A stretch of DNA of 64,000 nt from contig NZ_JAFFZW010000003.1 of NCBI RefSeq assembly GCF_017826695.1, forward strand, positions 310,001-374,000. The letters are read 5' to 3'. Origin of the DNA: Pseudomonas alliivorans. GTDB taxonomy: Bacteria > Pseudomonadota > Gammaproteobacteria > Pseudomonadales > Pseudomonadaceae. Under the pieces are notes generated by a model. It had not been told where the DNA came from. It did not search any database and worked only from the letters and a program-made list of their open reading frames with translations. Shown piece by piece: positions 1 to 10,780 of this stretch. A program made the translations under genes and the position numbers. Position 1 is the stretch's first letter. Each line of letters begins with the position of its first letter.

Positions 1-372
1 CCGGACGGCGACAGCCAGTTCGTCCAGCCGACCGTGCTGGGCGATACCCACGCAGGCATGCTGCTGGCCAACGAAGAGACCTTCGGCCCGGTCGCACCGC
101 TGATGCGGTTTACCGACGAAGCCCAGGCATTGGCACTGGCCAACGCCACGCCTTACGGCCTGGGCGCGTATTACTTCACCCAGGACCTGCGTCGCTCATG
201 GCGCTTCGGCGAGGCGCTGGAATTCGGCATGGTCGGCCTCAACACCGGCATCATTTCGATGGAAGTCGCGCCGTTCGGCGGCGTCAAACAGTCGGGTCTC
301 GGCCGTGAAGGCTCCAGTTATGGTCTGGATGAGTACCTGGAAGTGAAGGCGTTTCACGTCGGCGGGCTGTAA
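1..372 (+). CDS. Aldehyde dehydrogenase, probable succinate-semialdehyde dehydrogenase, C-terminal part
   Basis: This is the 3' end of a gene that starts before the window; the frame is open from base 1 to the TAA at 370-372. The product is the last 123 residues of an NAD(P)-dependent aldehyde dehydrogenase. It shows the conserved E-TFGPVAPL segment, then APFGGVKQSGLGREGS and a GLDEYLEVK tail. The tail is very close to that of the complete gabD at 44,866 in this window, so it is probably a paralogue acting on succinic or a related semialdehyde. Next to polyamine genes it would suit the oxidation of aminobutyraldehyde or succinic semialdehyde, which is inference. The catalytic Cys lies outside the window. 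It converges on spuI with a shared hairpin terminator between them. Confidence 0.85.
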   Translation, partial: PDGDSQFVQPTVLGDTHAGMLLANEETFGPVAPLMRFTDEAQALALANATPYGLGAYYFTQDLRRSWRFGEALEFGMVGLNTGIISMEVAPFGGVKQSGLGREGSSYGLDEYLEVKAFHVGGL

Positions 373-401
373 GGCGCATCTGAAAAACTTCAGGCACCAC
401 G

Positions 402-440
402 AAAAACGCCGCAGCGCTCAAAGAGCCTGCGGCGTTTTTT
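402..440. terminator. Bidirectional hairpin terminator
   Basis: The arms AAAAACGCCGCAG (402-414) and TGCGGCGTTTTTT (428-440) are near-perfect inverted repeats around a short loop. The stem is GC-rich with an A run on one side and a T run on the other, so it can end transcription of both the dehydrogenase from the left and spuI from the right. Confidence 0.85.
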
Positions 441-455
441 ACTGCTCAGCCTCAA

Positions 456-1832
456 TCAGACTGTATGCAGATACCAGTTGTACTCAAGGTCGGAGATGGA
501 GTGTTCGAACTCCTCCAGCTCGCTCTCTTTACAGGCCACGAAGATATCGATGTATTTCGGGTCGATGTACTTGGCCATGACGGCGCTGTCGTCCAGCTCA
601 CGCAATGCATCGCGCAGGTTGTTCGGCAGGCTTTGCTCATGCTGCTCGTAGGAGTTGCCTTCTACCGGCGCGCCTGGCTCGATCTTGTTGACGAGGCCGT
701 GATGCACGCCTGCCAGCACGGAAGCCATGAGCAGGTACGGGTTGGCATCGGCACCGGCCACGCGGTGTTCGATACGCACGGCATCGGCTGTGCCCGTGGG
801 AACCCGAATGGCAACGGTACGGTTGTCCAGGCCCCAGGTTGGCGAGTTGGGCACGTAGAACTGGGCACCGAACCGGCGATACGAGTTGACGTTCGGGCAC
901 AGGAACGCCATCTGCGCCGGCAGGGTCTCGAGCACACCGCCGATCGCATGACGTAATGCGGCGTTCTGCTCGGGATCCTCGCTGGTGAAGATATTCTTGC
1001 CATCGCGATCCAGGATCGAGATGTGGACGTGCAGACCATTACCCGCCTGACCCGGATAGGGCTTGGCCATGAAGGTCGTGTCCATTTCGTGGTCGTAGGC
1101 GATGTTCTTGATCAGACGCTTGAGCAGTACGGCGTAGTCGCACGCCTTGATGGCGTCGGCCACGTGGTGCAGGTTCACTTCGAACTGGGCCGGGGCGCTT
1201 TCCTTGACGATGGCGTCAGCCGGAATGCCCTGCTCTTTCGCACCTTCCAGAATGTCCTGAAGGCAATCGACGTATTCGTCGAGGTCGTCGATCAGGTAGA
1301 CCTGTGTCGAATGCGGTCGTTTGCCGGAGATCGGCGAGCGCGGAGGCTGTGGACGGCCGTTCACGTTCTCCTGATCGATCAGGTAGAACTCCAGCTCGAA
1401 TGCGGCGCAGATGGTCAGGCCCATTTCGTCGAACTTGGCGACGACCTGGCGCAGCACCTCACGCGGGTCGGCGAAGAACGGGTCGCCTTCGAGTTCGTGC
1501 ATGGTCATCAGCAGTTGCGCGGTAGGGCGCTTTTGCCACGGCTCGTTGCACAGGGTGTCGGGGATTGGATAGCAGATTCGGTCAGCATCACCGATGTCCA
1601 GGCCCAGGCCGGTGCTTTCCACCGTAGAGCCATTGATATCCAGAGCAAATAAAGAGGCTGGCAGGTTGATGCCTTTCTCGTAAACCTTATGGAGGCTGGT
1701 GCGTTCGATGCGTTTGCCACGCACCACACCATTCATATCTGCAATAAGAAGGTCAACGTACAGAACCTCAGGATGTTCCTTAAGGAACGCGTTCGCTTCA
1801 TTAAGCTGAACGGCACGCGGGGGTACCGACAT
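456..1832 (-). CDS. spuI: Gamma-glutamylpolyamine synthetase (glutamine synthetase family)
   Basis: This 458-residue protein has the glutamine-synthetase fold. An N-terminal beta-grasp part is followed by the catalytic barrel with the ATP/glutamate-site strings ELEFYL, AKPYPGQAGNGLHVH and NRTVAIRVP. It is close in length to the PuuA/SpuI group that ligates glutamate to putrescine or other polyamines in the cytoplasm, the first step of the gamma-glutamylated polyamine route. It is divergent from spuB, as spuI is from the spu operon in P. aeruginosa, but the amidase gene spuA is missing between them. The ATG is the first codon of a normal-length family member. The exact amine substrate cannot be read from the sequence. 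Confidence 0.85.
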   Translation of the reverse strand: MSVPPRAVQLNEANAFLKEHPEVLYVDLLIADMNGVVRGKRIERTSLHKVYEKGINLPASLFALDINGSTVESTGLGLDIGDADRICYPIPDTLCNEPWQKRPTAQLLMTMHELEGDPFFADPREVLRQVVAKFDEMGLTICAAFELEFYLIDQENVNGRPQPPRSPISGKRPHSTQVYLIDDLDEYVDCLQDILEGAKEQGIPADAIVKESAPAQFEVNLHHVADAIKACDYAVLLKRLIKNIAYDHEMDTTFMAKPYPGQAGNGLHVHISILDRDGKNIFTSEDPEQNAALRHAIGGVLETLPAQMAFLCPNVNSYRRFGAQFYVPNSPTWGLDNRTVAIRVPTGTADAVRIEHRVAGADANPYLLMASVLAGVHHGLVNKIEPGAPVEGNSYEQHEQSLPNNLRDALRELDDSAVMAKYIDPKYIDIFVACKESELEEFEHSISDLEYNWYLHTV

Positions 1833-2425
1833 GATGCAACACCTTTGTTGTTAAAAATATCAATCATCAATGATTACGGGTCTCAGTCAATCCGAAAGCC
1901 ATGATGAAGTCAATAGAGCCTTTATGTGCCCTAAAAATGCTCCAAAAAGCCGTTTTTGCTGCTATTTGGGGCATTTTTTCGGGCCTTCGGCTGCCTTGGA
2001 ATATGCGCCAGGACTGCCTGTCTTCTATTTTTAACGGATTGTTGTATAAAAAAATGAACAAGGCTAAGCTCGATCGCAACCCATAAAGCAATAATACCGG
2101 GGGTTCAATGCTGCGCCTTCCCTTGACCGGCATGACCAGGTCCAATCCGCAGAACGGTCATCATGCCGGTGATATCAGTGCTCATGGTGCGCCATCGCTG
2201 ATGATGAGGGCACCCGGACTGCCATTGCGCGTTACCCGTTTCATTCTCAATACTGGACACTACCACTATAGCGGCCTCGTCAGTGTGACGGCGGCTGTGT
2301 GGAATTGTGCCCGTGCAGGTGTCACCTTACGCCTTCTTGGCTCCTTAAACGAGTTGTACACCATGACGCCGATGCGTCGAAAAAACGCCTGATCGCGATC
2401 AGGACACCAAAACCCTGAGGTATTT
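1833..2425. promoter_or_regulatory. Divergent spuI/spuB control region
   Basis: This 593-base stretch holds no convincing gene. It must carry the promoters of the two divergent synthetase genes. It includes an AT-rich run around 2,030-2,070 and the long inverted repeat at 2,126-2,170, listed separately. No clear -24/-12 or -35/-10 pair could be assigned by eye. A 94-codon open frame in it (2,108-2,392) has no recognisable protein. Confidence 0.5.
2126..2170. repeat. Inverted repeat upstream of spuB
   Basis: ACCGGCATGA at 2,126-2,135 is repeated in inverse as TCATGCCGGT at 2,161-2,170, a perfect 10-base dyad with a 25-base spacer. It lies about 255 bases before the spuB start, in the divergent control region. 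It could be a split operator for a polyamine-responsive regulator or part of a leader RNA; no more can be said. Confidence 0.4.
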
Positions 2426-3784
2426 ATGAGTACCAACCTCGACCAGCTCACCGATTGGTTGAAAGAACACAAGATCACCGAAGTCGAATGCATGATGTCC
2501 GACCTCACCGGGATCACCCGCGGCAAGATCTCCCCGACCAACAAATTCATCGCTGAAAAAGGCATGCGCCTGCCTGAAAGCGTGTTGTTGCAGACGGTCA
2601 CCGGCGACTACGTAGAAGACGATATCTACTACGAGCTGCTGGACCCGGCCGACATCGACATGATCTGCCGCCCCGACCAGAACGCGGTGTATCTGGTGCC
2701 TTGGGCCATCGAGCCCACTGCGCAGGTGATTCACGATACCTACGACAAGCAGGGCAACCCCATCGAGCTGTCGCCGCGCAACGTCCTCAAGAAAGTCCTC
2801 AAACTCTATGCTGACCAAGGCTGGCAGCCTATCGTGGCGCCGGAGATGGAGTTCTACCTGACCAAGCGTAGCGACGACCCGGACTATCCGCTGCAGCCTC
2901 CGGTCGGCCGCTCGGGACGTCCTGAAACCGGCCGCCAGTCATTCTCCATCGAAGCAGCCAACGAATTCGATCCGCTGTTCGAAGACGTCTACGACTGGTG
3001 CGAGCTGCAGAACCTGGACCTGGACACGCTGATCCACGAAGACGGCACTGCGCAGATGGAGATCAACTTCCGTCATGGCGACGCACTGTCGCTGGCCGAC
3101 CAGATTCTGGTGTTCAAGCGCACCATGCGCGAAGCGGCGCTCAAGCATGACGTCGCAGCAACGTTCATGGCCAAGCCCATGACCGGCGAGCCCGGCAGCG
3201 CCATGCACCTGCACCAGAGCATCATCGATATCGAGACCGGCCAGAACATCTTCTCCAACGAAGACGGGACGATGAGCGAGCTGTTCCTCAACCATGTCGG
3301 CGGCCTGCAGAAATTCATTCCTGAACTGCTGCCCCTGTTCGCACCCAACGTTAACTCGTTCCGACGCTTTCTGCCGGACACCTCCGCGCCCGTGAACGTG
3401 GAATGGGGTGAAGAGAACCGTACTGTCGGCCTGCGTGTGCCGGATGCCGGGCCGCAGAATCGCCGGGTGGAAAACCGCCTGCCGGGCGCTGACGCCAATC
3501 CGTACCTGGCCATTGCCGCCAGCCTGCTGTGCGGTTTCATCGGCATGGTCGAAGGTATCAACCCGAGCGCGCCGGTGGTGGGGCGCGGTTACGAGCGCCG
3601 CAACCTGCGCCTGCCGCTGACCATCGAGGATGCGCTGGAGCGGATGGAAAACAGCAAGACCATCGAAAAGTACCTGGGCAAGAAATTCATCATTGGCTAC
3701 GTCGCGGTCAAGCGTGCCGAGCATGAGAATTTCAAACGCGTGATCAGCTCCTGGGAGCGTGAGTTCCTGCTGTTCGCCGTCTGA
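2426..3784 (+). CDS. spuB: Gamma-glutamylpolyamine synthetase (glutamine synthetase family)
   Basis: This 452-residue synthetase is the second of the window and heads the rightward spu operon. Conserved strings include PEMEFYL, AKPMTGEPGSAMHLH, NRTVGLRVP and LPGADANPYLA, matching the glutamate- and ATP-binding parts of the family. It is expected to make gamma-glutamyl-putrescine or a related conjugate in the cytoplasm. A GAGG ribosome site sits just before the ATG. It differs clearly from spuI, so the two probably differ in substrate preference rather than being a recent duplication. Downstream spuC follows after a 68-base gap containing a stem-loop. Confidence 0.85.
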   Translation: MSTNLDQLTDWLKEHKITEVECMMSDLTGITRGKISPTNKFIAEKGMRLPESVLLQTVTGDYVEDDIYYELLDPADIDMICRPDQNAVYLVPWAIEPTAQVIHDTYDKQGNPIELSPRNVLKKVLKLYADQGWQPIVAPEMEFYLTKRSDDPDYPLQPPVGRSGRPETGRQSFSIEAANEFDPLFEDVYDWCELQNLDLDTLIHEDGTAQMEINFRHGDALSLADQILVFKRTMREAALKHDVAATFMAKPMTGEPGSAMHLHQSIIDIETGQNIFSNEDGTMSELFLNHVGGLQKFIPELLPLFAPNVNSFRRFLPDTSAPVNVEWGEENRTVGLRVPDAGPQNRRVENRLPGADANPYLAIAASLLCGFIGMVEGINPSAPVVGRGYERRNLRLPLTIEDALERMENSKTIEKYLGKKFIIGYVAVKRAEHENFKRVISSWEREFLLFAV

Positions 3785-3790
3785 CCCGGC

Positions 3791-3821
3791 GGGGCGTCGC
3801 CGCATGAGACGGCGACGTCCC
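3791..3821 (+). repeat. Stem-loop between spuB and spuC
   Basis: GGGGCGTCGCCG (3,791-3,802) and CGGCGACGTCCC (3,810-3,821) form a 12-base stem with one G-U pair and a 7-base loop, starting 7 bases after the spuB stop. No T run follows, so mRNA stabilisation or partial termination is more likely than full termination. Confidence 0.6.
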
Positions 3822-3852
3822 GCTTACTGACCTGATTAAAAGGAAGTGCTGC

Positions 3853-5220
3853 ATGAGTGCCAACCACAACCCGCAAACCCTCGAATGGCAAGCCTTGAGC
3901 AGCGAGCATCACCTGGCACCGTTCAGCGACTACAAACAACTGAAAGAGAACGGCCCGCGCATCATTACCCGCGCTGACGGCGTTTATCTGTGGGACAGCG
4001 AAGGCAATCGCATTCTGGACGGCATGTCCGGCCTGTGGTGCGTGGCTATCGGCTATGGCCGCGAGGAACTGGCCGATGCTGCCAGCAAACAGATGCGCGA
4101 GCTGCCTTACTACAACCTGTTTTTCCAGACCGCCCACCCGCCGGTGCTGGAGCTGGCCAAAGCGATTTCCGACATTGCGCCTGAAGGCATGAACCATGTG
4201 TTCTTCACCGGCTCCGGTTCCGAAGGCAATGACACCATGCTGCGCATGGTTCGTCATTACTGGGCGCTCAAGGGCCAGCCGAACAAGAAGACCATTATCA
4301 GCCGCATCAACGGTTATCACGGCTCCACCGTCGCGGGCGCGAGCCTGGGCGGCATGACCTACATGCACGAGCAGGGTGATCTGCCGATTCCCGGCATCGC
4401 CCATATCCCGCAGCCGTACTGGTTTGGCGAGGGTGGCGACATGACGCCGGACGAGTTCGGCGTATGGGCAGCCGAACAGCTGGAAAAGAAGATTCTGGAG
4501 CTGGGTGTCGATAACGTCGGTGCGTTCATTGCCGAGCCGATTCAGGGCGCGGGTGGCGTGATCGTGCCACCTGACACTTACTGGCCGAAGATCAAGGAGA
4601 TCCTGTCGCGCTACGACATCCTGTTTGTCGCCGACGAAGTGATCTGTGGTTTCGGGCGCACCAGTGAGTGGTTCGGTAGCGATTTCTACGGCCTCAAGCC
4701 GGACATGATGACCATCGCCAAGGGGCTGACCTCAGGCTACGTGCCCATGGGCGGTCTGGTGGTGCGCAATGAAATCGTGGCAATACTCAATGAGGGCGGC
4801 GATTTCAACCACGGTTTCACCTATTCGGGTCACCCCGTGGCCGCTGCCGTGGCGCTGGAGAACATTCGCATTTTGCGCGAAGAAAAGATCGTCGAACGGG
4901 TCAAGTCTGAAACGGCACCATATTTGCAAAAGCGTCTGCGCGAGTTGAGTGATCATCCATTGGTAGGGGAAGTGCGTGGCGTCGGCCTGCTGGGCGCTAT
5001 CGAGCTGGTGAAGAACAAAGCGACGCGCGAGCGATACACGGACAAGGGCGCAGGCATGATCTGTCGAACCTTCTGCTTCGACAATGGCCTGATCATGCGG
5101 GCCGTGGGCGACACCATGATCATCGCGCCACCGCTGGTGATCACGTTCGAGCAGATTGATGAGCTGGTAGAGAAGGCTCGCAAATGCCTGGACCTGACCC
5201 TGGCGGCACTGGAGGGCTGA
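3853..5220 (+). CDS. spuC: Putrescine aminotransferase (class III, PLP-dependent)
   Basis: This 455-residue class III aminotransferase has the glycine-rich FTGSGSEGNDTM phosphate-binding segment, the cofactor-contacting Asp in VADEVICGFGRT (D261) and the Schiff-base lysine in IAKGLTSGYVPMGG (K290). In Pseudomonas SpuC transfers the amino group of putrescine to pyruvate, giving 4-aminobutyraldehyde, an alternative to the gamma-glutamyl route. An AAAAGGAAG ribosome site precedes the ATG. It sits between spuB and the binding-protein genes, so uptake and transamination are encoded together. Confidence 0.9.
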   Translation: MSANHNPQTLEWQALSSEHHLAPFSDYKQLKENGPRIITRADGVYLWDSEGNRILDGMSGLWCVAIGYGREELADAASKQMRELPYYNLFFQTAHPPVLELAKAISDIAPEGMNHVFFTGSGSEGNDTMLRMVRHYWALKGQPNKKTIISRINGYHGSTVAGASLGGMTYMHEQGDLPIPGIAHIPQPYWFGEGGDMTPDEFGVWAAEQLEKKILELGVDNVGAFIAEPIQGAGGVIVPPDTYWPKIKEILSRYDILFVADEVICGFGRTSEWFGSDFYGLKPDMMTIAKGLTSGYVPMGGLVVRNEIVAILNEGGDFNHGFTYSGHPVAAAVALENIRILREEKIVERVKSETAPYLQKRLRELSDHPLVGEVRGVGLLGAIELVKNKATRERYTDKGAGMICRTFCFDNGLIMRAVGDTMIIAPPLVITFEQIDELVEKARKCLDLTLAALEG

Positions 5221-5376
5221 ACCGTGGCGGCGGACGGTCCACGCCATGGGCGTTTGTTGAGTGGAATAAGGGTGTTCGACAGGTGTCGGCTTGAAAGCCT
5301 GCCCATGAACTTGCCAGACTAATGGCTACAAGCCGCTAATCTAATCGGTCAGTGATAAAAAACATTGGAGCTACGC

Positions 5377-6474
5377 ATGAAAAAATTTGGCAAGACCCTT
5401 CTCGCCCTGTCCATGATGGGCGTTGTGGCCACCGCTGCGCAGGCCGATGACAAAGTGCTGCACGTCTATAACTGGTCCGATTACATCGCGCCGGACACCG
5501 TTGCCAAGTTCGAGAAGGAGTCGGGCATCAAGGTGGTCTACGACGTTTTCGACAGCAACGAGACGCTCGAAGCCAAATTGCTGGCCGGCAAGTCCGGTTA
5601 CGACATCGTTGTCCCGTCCAACAACTTCCTCGCCAAGCAGATCAAGGCTGGCGTCTATCAGGAGCTGGACAAGTCCAAGCTGCCTGACTGGAAGAACCTG
5701 AACGAATCGCTGCTCAAGGCAGTGTCGGTCAGCGACCCGGGCAACAAGCACGCCTTCCCGTACATGTGGGGCTCGATCGGCATTGGTATCAACCCGGAAA
5801 AGGTCAAGGCTGCGCTGGGCGCCGATGCACCGGTGAATTCCTGGGACCTGCTGTTCAAGCCCGAGAACGCGGCAAAGCTGAAGTCGTGCGGCATCAGCTT
5901 CCTCGATTCGCCAACCGAAATGCTGCCGATTGCCCTGCATTACCTGGGTTACCCGACCGACTCGCAGGACAAGAAGCAACTGGCTGAAGCCGAAGCGCTG
6001 TTCATGAAGATCCGTCCATCGATCGGCTACTTCCACTCGTCCAAGTACATCTCGGACCTGGCCAACGGCAACATCTGCGTCGCAGTGGGCTATTCGGGTG
6101 ATATCTACCAGGCCAAATCCCGTGCTGAAGAAGCGGGCGGCAAGGTCAAGGTTGCCTACAACATTCCGAAGGAAGGTGCTGGCAGCTTCTACGACATGGT
6201 CGCCATTCCCAAGGATGCCGAAAACGTCGAAGGCGCCTACAAGTTCATGACCTTCCTGATGAAGCCGGAAATCATGGCCGAGATCACCAACGCGGTGCGC
6301 TTCCCGAACGGCAACGCAGCGGCCACGCCTCTGGTCGACAAGGCAATCACCAGCGATCCGGGCGTCTACCCGCCTGCGGACGTACAGGCCAAACTGTATG
6401 CCATCGCAGATCTGCCTGCCGCGACTCAGCGGATCATGACCCGCAGCTGGACCAAGATCAAATCAGGTAAATAA
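5377..6474 (+). CDS. spuD: Polyamine ABC transporter binding protein, putrescine type
   Basis: This 365-residue periplasmic protein of the PotF/SpuD family begins with a signal peptide of about 23 residues ending AAQA. The frame is open four codons further up, but the ATG at 5,377 has the GGAG site and starts the signal sequence cleanly. [24 protein letters not shown] and the C-terminal [10 protein letters not shown] are family marks. Residue 271 is Phe (in GSFYDM) where the next gene has Trp; published SpuD/SpuE work ties this position to putrescine versus spermidine choice. It therefore probably delivers putrescine to SpuFGH. Confidence 0.88.
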   Translation: MKKFGKTLLALSMMGVVATAAQADDKVLHVYNWSDYIAPDTVAKFEKESGIKVVYDVFDSNETLEAKLLAGKSGYDIVVPSNNFLAKQIKAGVYQELDKSKLPDWKNLNESLLKAVSVSDPGNKHAFPYMWGSIGIGINPEKVKAALGADAPVNSWDLLFKPENAAKLKSCGISFLDSPTEMLPIALHYLGYPTDSQDKKQLAEAEALFMKIRPSIGYFHSSKYISDLANGNICVAVGYSGDIYQAKSRAEEAGGKVKVAYNIPKEGAGSFYDMVAIPKDAENVEGAYKFMTFLMKPEIMAEITNAVRFPNGNAAATPLVDKAITSDPGVYPPADVQAKLYAIADLPAATQRIMTRSWTKIKSGK

Positions 6475-6491
6475 GCCTGTCATGAAACCTG

Positions 6492-6525
6492 TGGAAGCTG
6501 CGTAGCCCTCGGCGCGCAGCTTCCA
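6492..6525 (+). repeat. Stem-loop between spuD and spuE
   Basis: TGGAAGCTGCG (6,492-6,502) and CGCAGCTTCCA (6,515-6,525) form a perfect 11-base stem with a 12-base loop, 18 bases after the spuD stop. It has no following T run. A stable hairpin behind a binding-protein gene commonly protects that part of the message, which would raise SpuD over the membrane parts. Confidence 0.65.
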
Positions 6526-6576
6526 ACAGACAGGAAAATTGCCGAAAACTTTGCTGGTTGGACTCATAGACGGTAA

Positions 6577-7740
<1,164 letters not shown>

Positions 7741-7749
7741 CAATCCAGC

Positions 7750-7770
7750 GCCCGGCCGTTTTGGCCGGGC
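7750..7770 (+). repeat. Stem-loop between spuE and spuF
   Basis: GCCCGGCC (7,750-7,757) and GGCCGGGC (7,763-7,770) pair perfectly around a 5-base loop, 9 bases after the spuE stop and 26 before the spuF ATG. There is no T run, so it looks like an attenuating or mRNA-stabilising hairpin. Confidence 0.6.
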
Positions 7771-7796
7771 TGCCTATCATGTTGGGAGTTTCACCC

Positions 7797-8939
7797 ATGG
7801 CAGTTGCCTCCGGCGCCTACAAGAAAGCCCTCGAAGGCGGTCAGCAACCCAAACAGGTGCTGGTCAAGATCGATCGCGTCACGAAAAAATTCGACGAGAC
7901 GATTGCTGTGGACGACGTGTCCCTGCAAATCAACAAGGGTGAGATCTTCGCCCTGCTCGGCGGATCGGGCTCCGGCAAGTCCACACTGCTGCGCATGCTG
8001 GCAGGCTTCGAACGTCCAACCGAGGGTCGTATCTACCTCGACGGCGTCGACATCACCGACATGCCGCCGTACGAACGTCCGATCAACATGATGTTCCAGT
8101 CCTACGCGCTGTTTCCGCACATGACCGTGGCCGACAACATCGCCTTCGGCCTCAAGCAGGACAAACTGGCCAAGTCGGAGATCGACGCCCGCGTGGCCGA
8201 AATGCTCAAGCTGGTGCAGATGACCCAGTACGCCAAGCGCAAGCCGCATCAGCTTTCCGGTGGTCAGCGTCAGCGTGTGGCCCTGGCCCGCTCGCTGGCC
8301 AAGAAGCCCAAGCTGCTGCTGCTCGACGAGCCCATGGGCGCGCTGGACAAGAAACTGCGTTCGCAGATGCAACTGGAGCTGGTGGAAATCATCGAGCGCG
8401 TGGGCGTGACCTGCGTGATGGTGACCCACGATCAGGAAGAGGCCATGACCATGGCCGAGCGTATCGCGATCATGCACCTGGGCTGGATCGCCCAGATCGG
8501 CAGCCCGATCGACATCTACGAGACCCCGACCAGCCGTCTGGTGTGTGAATTCATCGGCAGCGTCAACCTGTTCGAAGGCGAAGTGATCGAGGACATGGAA
8601 GGCCACGCGCTGATCCGCAGCCCGGAGCTGGAGCGCAATATCTACGTTGGCCACGGCGTGAGTACGTCCGTGGAAGACAAGAGCATCACCTACGCACTGC
8701 GTCCGGAAAAACTGCTGGTCACCACCGAGCAGCCGGGCTTCGAGTACAACTGGTCGCGCGGCAAGGTCCACGACATCGCTTACCTGGGCGGTCATTCGGT
8801 GTTCTACGTTGAATTGCCCGGCGGCAAGCTGGTGCAGTCCTTTGTGGCCAACGCCGAGCGTCAGGGCGCGCGTCCGACCTGGGGCGATGAAGTCTACGTG
8901 TGGTGGGAAGACGACAGCGGCGTGGTACTGCGCTCATGA
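7797..8939 (+). CDS. spuF: Polyamine ABC transporter ATP-binding protein
   Basis: This 380-residue ATPase of the PotA/PotG type has Walker A GGSGSGKST, the [16 protein letters not shown] signature, Walker B LLLLDEPMGALD and the switch His in MVTHDQEEAM. A C-terminal TOBE-like regulatory part follows (YALRPEKLLV). The frame is open 12 codons earlier from a TTG, but the ATG at 7,797 has GGGAG nine bases before it and gives the usual family length. The protein energises polyamine uptake at the inner face of the membrane. Its stop overlaps the spuG start (ATGA). Confidence 0.92.
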   Translation: MAVASGAYKKALEGGQQPKQVLVKIDRVTKKFDETIAVDDVSLQINKGEIFALLGGSGSGKSTLLRMLAGFERPTEGRIYLDGVDITDMPPYERPINMMFQSYALFPHMTVADNIAFGLKQDKLAKSEIDARVAEMLKLVQMTQYAKRKPHQLSGGQRQRVALARSLAKKPKLLLLDEPMGALDKKLRSQMQLELVEIIERVGVTCVMVTHDQEEAMTMAERIAIMHLGWIAQIGSPIDIYETPTSRLVCEFIGSVNLFEGEVIEDMEGHALIRSPELERNIYVGHGVSTSVEDKSITYALRPEKLLVTTEQPGFEYNWSRGKVHDIAYLGGHSVFYVELPGGKLVQSFVANAERQGARPTWGDEVYVWWEDDSGVVLRS

Positions 8940-9856
8940 AAATCCGCAAGATCAAGCGCGCCTTCGAGCGCATCAAGCCCAACGGCCGACAGATCGTCAT
9001 CGGTGTGCCGTTCCTCTGGCTGTTTCTGTTCTTTGCGCTGCCGTTTCTGATTGTCATCAAGATCAGCTTCGCCGAAGCCGACGTCGCGATCCCGCCGTAC
9101 ACCGAGATCTTCAGCTACGCCGAAGAGAAGTTGCAGTTGGTGCTCAACCTCGCCAATTACACCTTGCTGACCGGCGATGACCTGTACGTTTCGGCCTACC
9201 TGGGTTCGCTGAAAATGGCGTTCATCAGCACGCTGCTGTGCCTGCTGATCGGCTACCCGATGGCCTACGCCATCGCCAATGCGCGCAAGGACATCCAGAC
9301 CGTTCTGTTACTGCTGATCATGATGCCGACCTGGACCGCGATCCTGATCCGCGTCTATGCCTGGATGGGCATTCTCAGCAACAACGGCCTGCTCAATGCG
9401 TTCCTGATGTGGCTGGGCCTGATCGACCAGCCGTTGCAGATACTCAACACCAATCTGGCGGTGTACATCGGCGTGGTGTATTCCTATCTGCCGTTCATGA
9501 TCCTGCCGCTGTACGCCAACCTCGTGAAGCACGACACCAGCCTGCTGGAAGCCGCGTCCGACCTGGGGTCGAGCACTTTCAACAGTTTCTGGAAAATCAC
9601 CGTGCCGCTGTCCAAGAACGGCGTGATCGCCGGCTGCATGCTGGTCTTCATCCCGGTAGTCGGCGAGTTCGTGATCCCCGAACTGCTGGGCGGACCGGAA
9701 ACCCTGATGATCGGCCGTGTGCTGTGGCAGGAATTCTTCAACAACCGTGACTGGCCCGTGGCTTCGGCGCTGGCGGTCATCATGCTGCTGGTGCTCATTG
9801 TGCCGATCATCCTGTTCAACCGCAGTCAGGCCAAAGAACTGGAGGGCAAGGCATGA
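8936..9856 (+). CDS. spuG: Polyamine ABC transporter permease
   Basis: This 306-residue PotH-type permease has a basic N terminus, a first membrane helix around LWLFLFFALPFLIVI and five more hydrophobic segments. The coupling-loop EAA motif is seen as EAASDLGSSTFNSFWKITVPLS. The ATG at 8,936 overlaps the spuF stop as ATGA, which indicates translational coupling; a longer in-frame start at 8,900 lies inside spuF and is less likely. It forms the membrane channel with SpuH. Confidence 0.92.
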   Translation: MKIRKIKRAFERIKPNGRQIVIGVPFLWLFLFFALPFLIVIKISFAEADVAIPPYTEIFSYAEEKLQLVLNLANYTLLTGDDLYVSAYLGSLKMAFISTLLCLLIGYPMAYAIANARKDIQTVLLLLIMMPTWTAILIRVYAWMGILSNNGLLNAFLMWLGLIDQPLQILNTNLAVYIGVVYSYLPFMILPLYANLVKHDTSLLEAASDLGSSTFNSFWKITVPLSKNGVIAGCMLVFIPVVGEFVIPELLGGPETLMIGRVLWQEFFNNRDWPVASALAVIMLLVLIVPIILFNRSQAKELEGKA

Positions 9857-10734
9857 AGACCTTTCGATTCTCGAACCTGGTGTTGATACTCGGCCTGCTG
9901 TTCATCTATGCACCGATGGTCATTCTGGTCATCTACTCGTTCAACGCTTCGCAACTAGTGACCGTCTGGGGCGGCTGGTCGGTGAAGTGGTACGTGGGCC
10001 TGCTGGACAACTCGCAGCTGATGGGCTCGGTGATGCGCTCGCTGGAAATCGCCTGCTACACCGCCATCGCGGCGGTGGCGCTGGGCACGATGGCAGCGTT
10101 CGTGCTCACCCGCATCACACGTTTCAAGGGCCGGACCTTCTTCGGCGGGCTGGTCACGGCGCCGCTGGTGATGCCGGAAGTGATCACCGGTCTGTCGTTG
10201 TTGCTGCTGTTCGTGGCGATGGCGCAGTTGATCGGCTGGCCGCAGGAACGCGGCATCGTGACCATCTGGATCGCGCACACCACGTTCTGTGCGGCCTACG
10301 TGGCGGTGGTGGTGTCGGCGCGCCTGCGCGAGCTGGACCTGTCGATCGAAGAGGCGGCGATGGATCTGGGTGCGCGTCCCTGGAAAGTCTTCTTCCTGAT
10401 CACCATCCCGATGATCGCGCCATCGCTGGCGGCGGGCGGCATGATGTCGTTTGCGCTGTCGCTGGACGACCTGGTGCTGGCCAGCTTCGTCTCCGGTCCT
10501 GGCTCGACGACCCTGCCGATGGAAGTGTTCTCGGCCGTGCGACTGGGCGTCAAGCCCGAGATCAATGCGGTGGCGAGCCTGATTCTGCTGGCCGTGTCGC
10601 TGGCGACCTTTCTGGTCTGGTTCTTCACACGCCGCGCGGAAAACAACCGCAAACGCGCGATCCAGCAAGCCATCGAGGAAAGTGCTGCCGACGCCTGGAA
10701 ACAACCCGACCCACGCCGCGCTCCGGCGGCGTGA
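9853..10734 (+). CDS. spuH: Polyamine ABC transporter permease
   Basis: This 293-residue PotI-type permease has six predicted membrane segments, the first being [21 protein letters not shown]. The EAA motif reads [21 protein letters not shown]. It is coupled to spuG through another ATGA overlap and ends the operon. A REP-like palindrome pair follows in the gap to the convergent acylase gene. Confidence 0.92.
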   Translation: MKTFRFSNLVLILGLLFIYAPMVILVIYSFNASQLVTVWGGWSVKWYVGLLDNSQLMGSVMRSLEIACYTAIAAVALGTMAAFVLTRITRFKGRTFFGGLVTAPLVMPEVITGLSLLLLFVAMAQLIGWPQERGIVTIWIAHTTFCAAYVAVVVSARLRELDLSIEEAAMDLGARPWKVFFLITIPMIAPSLAAGGMMSFALSLDDLVLASFVSGPGSTTLPMEVFSAVRLGVKPEINAVASLILLAVSLATFLVWFFTRRAENNRKRAIQQAIEESAADAWKQPDPRRAPAA

Positions 10735-10780
10735 TGGGCAAGGCTGCTGTCTGCCCTGTCTCGCGGCAATAAGGGACTCA

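Noticed and set aside
2108..2392. A 94-codon frame between spuI and spuB
   Set aside because: No ribosome site, no recognisable protein, and it covers the dyad of the control region.
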